Part shown: in pieces, positions 53,000-62,015 of the stretch
Position numbering within the stretch: position 1 is the stretch's first letter
How the letters are laid out: every line of letters starts with the position of its first letter
DNA from: Streptomyces sp. YIM 121038
GTDB lineage: Bacteria; Actinomycetota; Actinomycetes; Streptomycetales; Streptomycetaceae
NCBI RefSeq assembly: GCF_006088715.1
Contig: NZ_CP030771.1
Coordinates: 9,546,001 to 9,610,000 of the forward strand
DNA length: 64,000 nucleotides
Reading direction: 5' to 3'
Program-made: the position numbers and the translations under genes
Notes under the pieces: generated by a model
Database searches by the model: none
Seen by the model: only the letters and a program-made list of their open reading frames with translations
Told to the model about the DNA's origin: nothing

Positions 53000-53632
53000 A
53001 TGGATCCCTCAATGGACGGCGCGGACGGCGGAGGCGGCATGGACAACGCGAGCGGCGACGGGCACGACGACTGGTCGACCCGGCACTCCGTGTTCCGCAC
53101 GGCCCGGCGCACCGCCGCGCTCGTCAACGCCCTCGGTACGGCACCGGACGCGCCGACGCAGGCGGAGGTGGCGGCGGTCGAGGCGGTGCTGCGCGAGTAC
53201 GGCGAGAGCGACCCGCTCGACCTGACCGCCGAGGACGTGCGGGCGATGCGCTCCGCCGCCTCGTCCCTGCGCGCCGTCTTCGCCGCGCCCGACGTCGACA
53301 CCGCCGCGCACCGCCTGAACCGGATCCTCGCCGAGCGCTGCGGCCCGCTCCGCCTCACCGCCCACGGCGGCGGCTCACCGTGGCACCCGCACCTGGACAG
53401 CGACGACGAGGCACCTTGGGCGGAGTGGCTCCTCGCCTCGTCCTGCATGGCCCTGACCGTACTCGTGTGGGACCGCCAACGCCCTCCGGGTGGCGTGTGC
53501 GCGTCACCGTGCTGCGCGCACGTGTACGTCGCGATCGGCGGCGGCGCGGACCGCCGCTACTGCTCCCGCCGGTGCGCCACGCGGGAGCGCGTGGCGAGCC
53601 ACCGCCGGGCGAAGAGGGCAGGCGCGGTGTGA
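53000..53632 (+). CDS. CGNR zinc-finger/ABATE domain regulator
   Basis: A 210-residue protein. The N-terminal ABATE-like helical domain (VFRTARRTAALVNALG) is followed by the C-terminal CGNR zinc finger, CASPCCAHVYVAIGGGADRR then YCSRRCATRERVASHRR, in which the name-giving CGNR is CATR. Such proteins are stress-linked transcription regulators. TACATT 7 nt before the ATG suggests a leaderless mRNA. The half-sites in its promoter point to autoregulation and control of the divergent MFS. Confidence 0.83.
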   Translation: MDPSMDGADGGGGMDNASGDGHDDWSTRHSVFRTARRTAALVNALGTAPDAPTQAEVAAVEAVLREYGESDPLDLTAEDVRAMRSAASSLRAVFAAPDVDTAAHRLNRILAERCGPLRLTAHGGGSPWHPHLDSDDEAPWAEWLLASSCMALTVLVWDRQRPPGGVCASPCCAHVYVAIGGGADRRYCSRRCATRERVASHRRAKRAGAV

Positions 53633-53672
53633 GGCCGCCCCGGAGGCGCGTGGCCTTGCCGGTCGGCCCGGT

Positions 53673-54389
53673 CTAACCCCCGTACCCCGCGAAGTCGTTC
53701 CAGCCCGGCGCCTGCGTGATCTGCTCCCACGTCGGCCGCGCGGCTCCCGTCCGCTCCCGTACGAGATCGCCGGGCAGGCTGAAGAGCGGTGCCTTGCCCG
53801 GTGAGACGAGGGCCTGGGCGACGATCGCGTCGCGCAGGGCCGCGGCCGTGTGCAGACGGGGGAGCGCGGCGTGCACACGGTCCGCGTACCCCGGCGGCAG
53901 ATCACCGGCGCTGCCCGCGACGTCCAGCCGGGCCCCGGCGCTCACCAGCGCGATCTCGGGACGCTTGCGGGAGACGATGCCCTCCGAGGTGTGCAGGGCG
54001 ATCGCGTCCCACACGACGTCCACGCGCTCCGGCGACACCCCCTGCCCGGTGAGGAACTCGGCGGCCAGGTCCGCGCCGTCGACCTCGAACCGCTGCTCGC
54101 CGTTGCCCTCCTCGGTGAGGCCGAGGTCATGGAGCATGCACCCGAGGAAGAGCAGCTCGTCGTCGTAGTCACGCCCGGGGACCACCCCGCGGGCCTCGCC
54201 TGCGCAGCGGCCGTACAGATAGGTGCGGATGCTGTGGTGGAACAGCATCGGCGACGCGATGCCCCGTGTGTACCGCAGTGCCTCTCGCGCCAACTCGCTC
54301 TCAGGAAGGCCGAATTCCGCGAACTCCGTGCCGGTGCTGTCGCCCGGAACGTGCTCTGCCGTTGCGTGCGTGCTCTGCTGTGTCGTCAT
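53673..54389 (-). CDS. HD domain phosphohydrolase-like protein (cyanamide hydratase-like)
   Basis: A 238-residue protein with an HD fold: ASPMLFHHSIRTYLYG (first His), LFLGCMLHDLGLTEEG (the HD pair), VWDAIALHTSEGI and a late GARLDVAG Asp. Similar proteins include yeast Ddi2-type cyanamide hydratases and nucleotide phosphohydrolases; substrate unknown. The C-terminus (PTWEQITQAPGWNDFAGY) is conserved in this subgroup. It is monocistronic, with an AT-richer upstream region. Confidence 0.83.
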   Translation of the reverse strand: MTTQQSTHATAEHVPGDSTGTEFAEFGLPESELAREALRYTRGIASPMLFHHSIRTYLYGRCAGEARGVVPGRDYDDELLFLGCMLHDLGLTEEGNGEQRFEVDGADLAAEFLTGQGVSPERVDVVWDAIALHTSEGIVSRKRPEIALVSAGARLDVAGSAGDLPPGYADRVHAALPRLHTAAALRDAIVAQALVSPGKAPLFSLPGDLVRERTGAARPTWEQITQAPGWNDFAGYGG

Positions 54390-54480
54390 GCGGGAAATTC
54401 TTCAACGGGCCTGAAGCGTCAGCAATGACGAGAATCCCACCTATCCAGCCATCGGCGCGTGGTCGCTGCCCCGGGGGGCC

Positions 54481-55506
54481 TCATGGCGGCGCGGGCACGG
54501 CGCGCGAGGTCGCGACGGGCTGAGCCCTTGCGGAGGCCGAGCCTCCGTAACGCGCGGCCACCGCGGTCGCACGAGCGTGCAGGGCGGTGCGCAGCGGCTG
54601 CGGGGCCAAGGCCTCCGCATCCATGCCGAGCTGCCACAGGGCCCATTCGGCGTGCCGGGAGTCCTGGAAGGTCACCTCCAGGCGCAGCCGGCCGTCCGCG
54701 TCGGCCTCTTCCGCGCGGACGGCCAGCGCGGTGTCGAGCAGCTCCTCCCGCCGGGCCGGATCCACCCGGACCAGCACGGTGAGGTGCTCGCCGCCGGAGA
54801 GGAACCGTGCGGACCGCTCCTGCCAGACGCGGTCCAGGTCGACCCGGTTCGGCCGCTGTGCCGGTTCGGGGAGTTCCTCGGCGGCCCGTACCCGCGCGAG
54901 GCGGTAGGTGCGGTCCGCTCCTGCTCTCGTGGCGAGGAGATAGGCCCAGTCGCGCACGGTGACCAGGCCGATCGGGTCCACCGTGCGCCACCGCGGCGGC
55001 CGGCCCGTGGCCGCGTAGTGGATGCGCAGCTTGTGCCCGGCGAGCACCGCGCGCCGGACCTCGGCCATCGTGCCGCGGGGCACCTCCTCGGTGACGAGCC
55101 TGCGGGAGAGCAGATCGGTCTCCGGGTCGACGAGGAATCGCCGGGCCGCGTCACCGGCGGAGTCCCGGTGGCTCTCGGGCAGCGCGTCGACCACCTTCCG
55201 CATGGCCGAGGCGAGCGCGGAGCCGAGGCCGAACACCTGCTCGCCGCGGACCGATCCGGCGGTCAGCAGGGCGAGGGCCTCGTCGTGGTTCAGCCCGGTG
55301 AGCTCGGTCTGGAAACCCGGCAGCAGCGCGAAACCGCCGTGCCTGCCGCGCTCGGCGTAGACCGGGACGCCCGCCGCGGACAGCGCCTCGATGTCGCGCA
55401 GCACGGTCCGGGTGGACACCTCCAGCTCCCGGGCCAGCGCGGCCGCGGTCATCCTGCCGTGCCGACGCAGCAGGAGCACCAGGGAGACCAGCCGATCGGC
55501 ACGCAT
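54481..55506 (-). CDS. WYL domain transcriptional regulator (YafY family)
   Basis: A 341-residue protein. The N-terminal winged helix (VSLVLLLRRHGRMTAAALAR, then VSTRTVLRDIEALSAAGVPV) is followed by the WYL domain with RIHYAATGRPPRWRTVDPIG and VRDWAYLLATRAGADRTYRL, and a WCX C-terminal extension. Such proteins bind nucleic acid or nucleotide ligands and regulate DNA-damage or metabolic genes. It is divergent from a RidA-family gene 138 bp away and is its likely regulator. Confidence 0.9.
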   Translation of the reverse strand: MRADRLVSLVLLLRRHGRMTAAALARELEVSTRTVLRDIEALSAAGVPVYAERGRHGGFALLPGFQTELTGLNHDEALALLTAGSVRGEQVFGLGSALASAMRKVVDALPESHRDSAGDAARRFLVDPETDLLSRRLVTEEVPRGTMAEVRRAVLAGHKLRIHYAATGRPPRWRTVDPIGLVTVRDWAYLLATRAGADRTYRLARVRAAEELPEPAQRPNRVDLDRVWQERSARFLSGGEHLTVLVRVDPARREELLDTALAVRAEEADADGRLRLEVTFQDSRHAEWALWQLGMDAEALAPQPLRTALHARATAVAARYGGSASARAQPVATSRAVPAPP

Positions 55507-55644
55507 GCCCGCACTCTAATTCCATACGTGACCAAGGGTGTCGTGATGTGTTGGCAGGCTCGTGGACGCGAAGCGACGCGACCTCCGTCGGCGGTCGCCG
55601 AGCCGATGGACGTACGTACTCCCTGTGAATCGAATGGAGCTGAT

Positions 55645-56046
55645 GTGACGGTGCGGCGAACGGCGGTCAATCCGGTGACGTGGTCGGTGGAGATGGGGTT
55701 CAACCAGGGAGAGGTCGTCTCCGGTCACACCCGGACCCTGTACGTCTCGGGGCAGACCGCGATGAACGGGGACGGCGAGCCCCAGCACGACGGGGACATG
55801 GGGGCGCAGCTGGCGCTGAGCATCGACAACGTGGAGGCCGTGCTCGGCGCGGCCGACATGGCCCTGCCGGACCTGGTTCGGCTCAACGTCTACACGACCG
55901 ACGTCGATCTGCTCCTCCAGCACTACGGAGTCCTGGCGGCACGCCTTGGCGCCGCCGGGGCGGCGCCTACGACCACGATGCTCGGAGTGACGCGGCTGGC
56001 CGTCCCCGGCCAGCTGGTCGAGCTGGAGGGAACCGCCGTCGCGTGA
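55645..56046 (+). CDS. RidA family protein lacking the catalytic Arg
   Basis: A 133-residue YjgF/YER057c/UK114 fold protein (LYVSGQTAMNGDGEPQHDGD, then [20 protein letters not shown] and APTTTMLGVTRLAVPGQLVE). RidA proper hydrolyses 2-aminoacrylate using an Arg in the ARS/T-xVGV motif; here that position is Thr (PTTTMLGV), so it is a divergent member with another role. GTG at 55645 is preceded by GGAGC. A terminator follows, and the WYL gene is divergent. Confidence 0.85.
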   Translation: MTVRRTAVNPVTWSVEMGFNQGEVVSGHTRTLYVSGQTAMNGDGEPQHDGDMGAQLALSIDNVEAVLGAADMALPDLVRLNVYTTDVDLLLQHYGVLAARLGAAGAAPTTTMLGVTRLAVPGQLVELEGTAVA

Positions 56047-56050
56047 ACGA

Positions 56051-56090
56051 CAGAGCCCACTCGCGCACGGCCGGGCGCGGGTGGGCTCTG
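56051..56090. terminator. bidirectional terminator after the RidA gene
   Basis: 16-nt arms 56051-56066 and 56075-56090 match except for one G-U pair, with loop ACGGCCGG; between converging RidA and PAP2 genes. Confidence 0.75.
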
Positions 56091-56119
56091 GGGGTGGTGC
56101 ACGGTCCACTGCCGAGGAA

Positions 56120-57472
56120 TTACACCAATTCGGGCTGCGGCTTCGCCTGGAGGGAGCGCGCGGGCTTGGGATCCGAGCGTTTGGTGGTCCGTATGTAACC
56201 GTAGATCACGGAGGACATCGCGAGAATGAGGAGCGGTCCGAACAGCCACGGGTATGTGGCCATTTCCACGGCCAAGTACCGATAGGACACCAAGAGCACC
56301 GCGAAGACCGCGGCGCCATGGGCGACGAGCTGGATTGCGGACCGGTCCCAGCCGAGCGCGAAGGAGCGCACGGCCACCTCGACCGTGAGCGCGAACACCA
56401 CACCGGCGATGAGGTCCACGCCGTAGTGGTACCCGAAGCCCAGCGTCGCCGTGAGGGTGGCGACGAGCCAGAACGTGCCCGCGTAGCGCAGCGCCCGCGG
56501 GCCCTTGCGGGAATGGATGAAGATGATCGTGGCCCACGCGGTGTGCAGGCTCGGCATGCAGTTGCGCGGGGTGATCTCGTCGTACGTCATGGGGCCCGGT
56601 GTGGTGCCCGGCAGCGTGTCCGGCCAGATGTTGGCCACCGCCCAGTGCTCGCCGCCGGTGCCGAAGGCGCCGGTGCCGTAGGCGAAGATCGGCCCGACCA
56701 CCGGGAAGATCATGTAGATGCTCGGCCCGAGGAGGCCGATCACCAGGAACGTGCGCACCAGGTGGTGGCGCGGGAAACGGCGCTCGGCCGCCACGTTCCG
56801 CAGCTGGTACGCCGCGACGACCACCGCGGCCACCGCCAGCTGCACGTACACGAAGTCCAGGAAGTGCTCGCCGAACGGCCCCGTGGCCCTGATGACGCGG
56901 CCCACCAGCCACGACGGGTTGCCCAGCGCGTGGTCGGCGGTCGCCAGGTACTGGTCGAGGACCGTCGGCCGGGTCTTCGAGGTGATGAGCAGCCAGGCGT
57001 CACCGGTCTTGCGGCCCGCCACCAGGAGCAGGCCGAGGCCGACGCCCTTCAGCAGCAGCATGCGTTCCCTGCCGGTGCGGCGCGTGATCGCGAAGACCGC
57101 ATATCCGAGAACGACCCACAGCGCGCCGTTGCCGAAAGTCAGCTTCTCGCCGAGTGCCCATCGCGCGAGAAAGAAGGGAATGTCGATCGCGACGGCGATG
57201 CCGAGTGCGACAAACCTTTCCCGCCAGGTGAGCACCACCATCATCAAGGCCATTCCGGCATACAGCAGGGGCCCCGACGCGGGCGGATATATCACCTCTT
57301 GCACCTGATTGGTGAGAGGCCCGGGAAGGCCGTAGCGGCGCGCGGTGATTTCAAGGGCGATGAGGAAGCCGAGGGTCACCACGCCCGCGGCGGCCCACAG
57401 GATCACCCGGGGTTGACGCCACGCGGCGAAAGAAATTCTGCAGTTAATTCGCGAGATCAACCGCGATACCAT
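56120..57472 (-). CDS. PAP2 superfamily membrane enzyme (Aur1-like)
   Basis: A 450-residue protein with about ten membrane segments. The PAP2 catalytic motifs are RNCMPSLHTAWATIIF (His nucleophile motif 2) and GFGYHYGVDLIAGVVFALTV (motif 3), on the outer face. The long N-terminal membrane part and the PSLH/H-Y-G-x-D spacing resemble inositol phosphotransferases of the Aur1/Ipt type rather than short phosphatases. It likely acts on a phospholipid or polyprenyl head group. The ATG at 57472 is used; a TTG at 57481 is also in frame. Confidence 0.87.
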   Translation of the reverse strand: MVSRLISRINCRISFAAWRQPRVILWAAAGVVTLGFLIALEITARRYGLPGPLTNQVQEVIYPPASGPLLYAGMALMMVVLTWRERFVALGIAVAIDIPFFLARWALGEKLTFGNGALWVVLGYAVFAITRRTGRERMLLLKGVGLGLLLVAGRKTGDAWLLITSKTRPTVLDQYLATADHALGNPSWLVGRVIRATGPFGEHFLDFVYVQLAVAAVVVAAYQLRNVAAERRFPRHHLVRTFLVIGLLGPSIYMIFPVVGPIFAYGTGAFGTGGEHWAVANIWPDTLPGTTPGPMTYDEITPRNCMPSLHTAWATIIFIHSRKGPRALRYAGTFWLVATLTATLGFGYHYGVDLIAGVVFALTVEVAVRSFALGWDRSAIQLVAHGAAVFAVLLVSYRYLAVEMATYPWLFGPLLILAMSSVIYGYIRTTKRSDPKPARSLQAKPQPELV

Positions 57473-57685
57473 GGATATCAATTGTTTGGCCGATTTGGTA
57501 GATGTTGACTAAACGGTTCGCTCTTTGTGCCGCGTGGCACGGGTTTCCGGTCGGGGCGGGCGGCGGGTGGTCGTGAGTCCGATCATGCTATCGGAGTGAC
57601 GCGGGTGGGTTTCCCTGGTCACGGGCTGTAAGAAGGTAAGTCGATCCTGTGCTCGAAAGTCCAGTGCCTAACGGTGATCGTGAAA

Positions 57686-57712
57686 CTCTCGACACCCCCG
57701 GGGCATCGAGAG
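57686..57712 (-). terminator. terminator hairpin of metG
   Basis: CTCTCGA (57686-57692) and TCGAGAG (57706-57712) form the stem outside a C-rich/G-rich inner part, 31 nt after the metG stop. Confidence 0.6.
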
Positions 57713-57742
57713 CACCACGCGCCAGCCGGGTCCGCCCGGGTC

Positions 57743-59266
57743 TCAGTCCCCGGGCCCGTCGAGCCGGGCGAACAGGGGCCGCGCCTTCGGGACGCGGCCG
57801 TCGGTCTCGGCCAGCTGCGCCGCTACGCGGGCCGCCGACTCCGGGACGAAGGGGGCGAGCTGGTCGGACAGCGTGCGACAGGCGTGCAGCAGGGCGGCGA
57901 GCACCGCGTCGAGACGGTCGCCCGCAAGGCGGTCCCCGGCGCGCTCGGCCTTGGCCAGCTCCCAGGGGCGCGTCGCGTCGACACAGCGGTTGGCCTCCTC
58001 CACGATCCGCCACACCGCGCCCGTCGCCCGCCGGAAGTCGAAGTCCGCCAGGGCCGCGTCGACCTCGTCCTGGACGCGGCGACAGGCCGCGTCGAGCCGC
58101 TCGGTGCCCGCGGCGGCGGCCCGCGCGGGGGCGACGCGGCCGTCGCGGAAGCGATGGGCCATCGTCACGACCCGGTTGACGAGGTTCCCGAGGCCTCCGG
58201 CGAAGTCGGCGTCGGCCCGCGCGACGAGTCGCTCCCGGGTGAAGTCCGCGTCCCCGACCCGGGGCACGTCCCGCAGCAGCCACCAGCGCACCGCGTCCGT
58301 GCCGTAGGCCGCGGCCAGCTCCGCCGGGTCGACGGTCGTGCCGCTGGACTTGCTGATCTTGCGGCCGTCGACGGTGAGGTAGTCGTGGACGAGGACGTCC
58401 GTGGGCAGCGGAAGCCCCGCCGACAGGAGCATGGCCGGCCAGTAGACGGCGTGGAAGCGCACGACGCCCTTGCCCACGAGGTGGACGCGGCGGGTGCTCC
58501 GCTCCCACCAGCGGGTGTACGCGGGATCGTCGGTGCCGTGGCCGAGGCTGGTGACGTAGTTGCCGAGGGCGTCCCACCAGACGTACACGACCTGGCTCGG
58601 GTCGTCCGGGACGGGGATGCCCCAGCCTCGGGCGCGCGTGTGCGAGCGCGAGACCGAGAAGTCGTGCAGGCCGCCGTCGATGAGGGCGAGCACCTCGTTG
58701 CGGCGCGCCGCGGGCTCGACGCGCAGCTCGCCGGAGGAGATCAGCGCGCGCAGCCGGTCCGCGTACCGGGACAGCCGGAAGAACCAGTTCTCCTCCGCCA
58801 CCGGCTGCGGCTCGGTGCCGTGCTCGGCGCAGCGCCCTTCGACCAGTTCGGCCGGGGTGTAGAACTGCTCGCAGCCGACGCAGTACAGGCCCTCGTAGTG
58901 CTTGCGGTACAGATCCCCGGAGGCCGCACACCGGCGCCACAGGTGCTCCACGCCCACGCGGTGGCGCGGGTCGCGGCTGGTGCGGATGAAGTCGTCGAAG
59001 GACAGGGCGAGCGGTTCGCGCAGCCCCTCGAAGGCCTCCGCGTTGCCGTCGACGAAGTCCTGCACGGGCACGCCCTCGGCCTCGGCGGCCAGGACGTTCT
59101 TCAGTGAGTTGTCGTCCGTCCCGGTCAGGAGCCTGACCTCGTCGCCCCGATGGCGCCGGTGGCGGGCGAGGACGTCCGCCTGGACCAGTTCGAGGGCGAA
59201 GCCCAGGTGCGGGCGGGCGTTGACGTAGGGGATCGTCGTCGTGACGTACGTACGGGGTGTGGTCAT
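57743..59266 (-). CDS. metG: methionyl-tRNA synthetase
   Basis: A 507-residue class I synthetase. HIGH appears as HLGF (H20-L-G-F) in IPYVNARPHLGFALELVQAD, KMSKS as VDGRKISKSSGTTVD, and a zinc knuckle as LYCVGCEQFY with GRCAEHG. It charges tRNA-Met with methionine. The C-terminal tRNA-binding extension of some MetRS is missing. Many Streptomyces carry two MetRS genes; with secondary-gene neighbours this could be the extra copy, which in some strains gives resistance to MetRS inhibitors, but that is not shown here. GGAGG precedes the ATG. A leader peptide and hairpin lie upstream. Confidence 0.93.
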   Translation of the reverse strand: MTTPRTYVTTTIPYVNARPHLGFALELVQADVLARHRRHRGDEVRLLTGTDDNSLKNVLAAEAEGVPVQDFVDGNAEAFEGLREPLALSFDDFIRTSRDPRHRVGVEHLWRRCAASGDLYRKHYEGLYCVGCEQFYTPAELVEGRCAEHGTEPQPVAEENWFFRLSRYADRLRALISSGELRVEPAARRNEVLALIDGGLHDFSVSRSHTRARGWGIPVPDDPSQVVYVWWDALGNYVTSLGHGTDDPAYTRWWERSTRRVHLVGKGVVRFHAVYWPAMLLSAGLPLPTDVLVHDYLTVDGRKISKSSGTTVDPAELAAAYGTDAVRWWLLRDVPRVGDADFTRERLVARADADFAGGLGNLVNRVVTMAHRFRDGRVAPARAAAAGTERLDAACRRVQDEVDAALADFDFRRATGAVWRIVEEANRCVDATRPWELAKAERAGDRLAGDRLDAVLAALLHACRTLSDQLAPFVPESAARVAAQLAETDGRVPKARPLFARLDGPGD

Positions 59267-59316
59267 CGGAACCTCCAGTGGAGAGGCGGGGCTCCGAAGC
59301 CGCTCGGAAACGGAAC

Positions 59317-59337
59317 GAGGCCCCGACTCGGGGCCTC
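59317..59337 (-). terminator. attenuator hairpin in the metG leader
   Basis: GAGGCCCCGA (59317-59326) and TCGGGGCCTC (59328-59337) form a perfect stem. Read on the minus strand it is followed by GTTCCGTTTCC, a T-rich tail, between the leader-peptide stop and metG. A competing pairing CGGGGC with GCCCCG further downstream could act as antiterminator. Confidence 0.6.
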
Positions 59338-59357
59338 GGAAACGTGAACGTCCGGTA

Positions 59358-59411
59358 TCAGCAGCCCCGTTGCGGGGGCATCATGGCGAAGAGGTACTCG
59401 GACGTGATCAT
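59358..59411 (-). CDS. metG leader peptide MITSEYLFAMMPPQRGC
   Basis: A 17-codon ORF upstream of metG ends in AMM-PPQRGC and carries two consecutive Met codons just before a hairpin-forming stretch (GCCCC CGCAAC GGGGC) and the terminator hairpin. A TACCAT -10 box lies 7 nt before its ATG, so it is probably the leaderless start of the metG transcript. Ribosome stalling at the Met codons when charged tRNA-Met is scarce would favour antitermination. It is too short for routine gene calls. Confidence 0.55.
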   Translation of the reverse strand: MITSEYLFAMMPPQRGC

Positions 59412-59649
59412 GGTGGGGATGGTAGCAGCCGCTGTGGCACGGGGGCGGGGAATTTCCGGCGGGGTGTGGGGAGCGGCTGGGAGGCGGGCGCGTGACGGCT
59501 TCCCGCAGCCGTGGGGCGCGGGGCGGGTGGCGCGTGGCCGGGCCCGGGCGGACGTCGGCCGCGGACTACGGCGTCGCGTACCTGCCAGACCGCAGGTCGC
59601 GCCCCTGCTGGACTGAGTCTCGCGATCAGCCCCTCACCAGGACGGACCC

Positions 59650-60897
59650 ATGCCTTCCGCTATTGCCGCAGCAGCCCTGCCCGCCCCTGACGGATCCACC
59701 ACGGCCCCTCGGTCCCCGCTCGTACGCCGACTCGCCGTCGCCACCGTCACGATGGGGATCTTCGCCATCGTGACGGTGGAGATCCTGCCCATCGGCCTGC
59801 TCCCCGCCATCGGCCGTGACTTCCGGGTCACGGACGGCACGGCAGGGCTGATGATGACCATGCCCGGTCTGCTGGCGGCGCTGTCCGCGCCCGTGGTGAC
59901 CGTGGCGTCCGCGCGGGTGGACCGGCGCACGATGCTCGGCGCCTTCATGCTGCTGCTCGCGGCGGCGAGCGCCCTCGCGGCGGCCGCGCCCGGCTACTGG
60001 CTCGTCCTCGTCTCGCGTGTCGCCGTGGGCGTCACCATCGGCGGTTTCTGGTCGATCGCGGCCGGTCTGGCCGAACGCCTCGTGCCCCAACAGTCGGTGG
60101 GGCGGGCCAAGGCGGTCATCTTCTCGGCCGTCCCCCTGGGTTCGGTCCTCGGCGTGCCCCTCGGCACCTTCGTCGGGGACGTGGCCGGGTGGCGGACCTC
60201 CTTCGCCGCCATGGCGGTCCTGGCCGTGGCGGTGTGGGTGGCGATGCTGGTGCTGCTGCCTCCGCTGCCGCCCGCCGAAGCCGTCCACCCGAGGGCCCTG
60301 TGCGGCCTGCTGCGGCGCACCGGCACCCGGCTCGCGCTGCTCATGACGTTCCTCGTCGTGCTCGCGCATTTCGGTGCCTATACGTACATAGCACCCTTCC
60401 TGGCCGAGGTGACGCGGGTGAGCCCGGGGCTGGTGACCCTGTTCCTGCTGGCGTACGGCGCGGCCGGGGTCGTCGGGAACTTCGTGGGCGGGGCGGTGGC
60501 GGCCCGTCGGCCGCGTACCGCGTTCGCCGTCGCTGCGGGGCTGATCGCCCTGGCCACGCTGGCGCTTCCGGTCGCCGGGCGGTGGGCGGGCGGCGCGGTC
60601 GCGCTGCTCGTCGTGTGGGGCGTCGCGTACGGCGCCGTGCCGGTGTGCTCGCAGACCTGGTTCGCCGTCGCGGCGCCCGGCGCGCCGGAGGCGGCCTCGG
60701 TCCTCTTCACCGCTTCCTTCCAGGCGACCTTCTCGCTGGGCGCGCTGGCGGGCGGTGCCGTGGTGGACCGGGCGTCGGCGGCCGCGGTGATGGTCTGCGG
60801 CGGTCTGGTCGCCGCTTCCGCGGTGCTGCTCGCGTGGGGCGCCGGACGGGTGGGCGGTCCGGCGCCCACCGTGGCCGGTGAGCGCCGGAACCGGTGA
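59650..60897 (+). CDS. MFS transporter, arabinose/chloramphenicol efflux type
   Basis: A 415-residue 12-helix exporter of the drug:H+ antiporter DHA1 group: GIFAIVTVEILPIGLLPAIG in helix 1, RVAVGVTIGGFWSIAAGLAE with the motif C-like GSVLGVPLGTFVGDVAGWRT. Relatives (AraJ, Cmx-like, PunC-type) export sugars, purines or chloramphenicol. AGGACGG precedes the ATG. It converges with the aldo/keto reductase gene, with only 9 nt between stops. No regulator is adjacent. Confidence 0.87.
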   Translation: MPSAIAAAALPAPDGSTTAPRSPLVRRLAVATVTMGIFAIVTVEILPIGLLPAIGRDFRVTDGTAGLMMTMPGLLAALSAPVVTVASARVDRRTMLGAFMLLLAAASALAAAAPGYWLVLVSRVAVGVTIGGFWSIAAGLAERLVPQQSVGRAKAVIFSAVPLGSVLGVPLGTFVGDVAGWRTSFAAMAVLAVAVWVAMLVLLPPLPPAEAVHPRALCGLLRRTGTRLALLMTFLVVLAHFGAYTYIAPFLAEVTRVSPGLVTLFLLAYGAAGVVGNFVGGAVAARRPRTAFAVAAGLIALATLALPVAGRWAGGAVALLVVWGVAYGAVPVCSQTWFAVAAPGAPEAASVLFTASFQATFSLGALAGGAVVDRASAAAVMVCGGLVAASAVLLAWGAGRVGGPAPTVAGERRNR

Positions 60898-60906
60898 CCG
60901 CAGGGG

Positions 60907-61779
60907 TCAGACCGCGGCCGTGAGCGCCTCGAACTGGGCGTCGGTCAGGGTGATCCCGGCGGCCGCCGTGTTCTGCTCCAGGTGCGCCACCCGGGACGTG
61001 CCCGGAATGGGGAGCATCACGGGGGAGCGGCGCAGCAGCCAGGCGAGGGCGAGCTGCGAGGGGGCCGCGCCGTGTTCCTTCGCGGCGGCGTCGAGCGGGC
61101 CGCCCGCGCGGGCGAGCTCGCCGGTGGCCATCGGGTACCAGGGGATGAACGCGATGTTCTCGCGCTCGGCGTACTCCAGGACGTCCTCGGAGGCGCGGTC
61201 GGCCAGGTTGTACCTGTTCTGCACGGAGGCGATCTCCGCGATCTCGCGGGCCGCCGTGAGCTGCTCGACGGTCACCTCGGACAGGCCGATGTGGCGGATC
61301 TTGCCTTCCTGCTGGAGCAGGACGAGCTCGCCGAGCTGGTCGGCGAGCGGCACCTGCGGGTCGATGCGGTGCAGCTGGAACAGGTCGATGCGCTCCACAC
61401 CGAGATGGCGCAGGCTCAGCTCGGCCTGCTGGCGCAGGTACTCGGGGCGCCCCACCGCGTGCCAGGCGTCCGGGCCCGAGCGGGTGAAACCGGCCTTGGT
61501 CGCGATGACCAGGTCGTCGGCGTAGGGGTGCAGCGCCTCCTTGATGAGGACCTCGTTGACGAAGGGGCCGTAGGAGTCGGCGGTGTCGATGAAGGTCACA
61601 CCGAGCTCGACGGCGCGGCGCAGCACGCGCACGGCTTCGTCACGGTCCTCGGGCTCGCCCCAGACGCCGGGCCCGGTCAGCTGCATGGCGCCGTAGCCGA
61701 GGCGGTGGACGGGCAGGTCGCCGCCGAGGGCGAACGTGCCCGAGGCGGCGGCGGGGCGCGGGGTGTTCGGGGTGCTCAT
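60907..61779 (-). CDS. aldo/keto reductase
   Basis: A 290-residue TIM-barrel oxidoreductase with the catalytic tetrad Asp ([11 protein letters not shown]), Tyr (same segment), Lys ([13 protein letters not shown]) and His ([12 protein letters not shown]), and the NADPH site [20 protein letters not shown]. It reduces an aldehyde or ketone; the substrate is unknown. AAAGGA lies before the ATG at 61779; the longer frame into the DJ-1 gene is a shadow. No regulator is evident. Confidence 0.92.
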   Translation of the reverse strand: MSTPNTPRPAAASGTFALGGDLPVHRLGYGAMQLTGPGVWGEPEDRDEAVRVLRRAVELGVTFIDTADSYGPFVNEVLIKEALHPYADDLVIATKAGFTRSGPDAWHAVGRPEYLRQQAELSLRHLGVERIDLFQLHRIDPQVPLADQLGELVLLQQEGKIRHIGLSEVTVEQLTAAREIAEIASVQNRYNLADRASEDVLEYAERENIAFIPWYPMATGELARAGGPLDAAAKEHGAAPSQLALAWLLRRSPVMLPIPGTSRVAHLEQNTAAAGITLTDAQFEALTAAV

Positions 61780-62015
61780 GGGGGCGGTCCTTTCACGGCG
61801 TACGGATCGCGACATGGGGATCACAACGTACGAACGACACGGCATGGGTGACACGAGGTGTGTACCACCGAACCTATGCGCAAGAAGGCGTGAAGAGCGG
61901 CTTCGGCCGGGCACCGGCAGGTGGTCGGCCGGAGCCCGGCCGCCGCTCCCCACGGGCTGGTGGGGCGTCACGTCGGACAGGACACCCCTGGCCCGGGGCC
62001 CGCGGGCCGGGTCCC

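Noticed and set aside
59374..59616. + strand ORF starting MAKRYSDVIMVGMVAA opposite the metG leader
   Set aside because: No family, no good stop context and poor composition downstream; the minus-strand leader ORF fits the metG context better.
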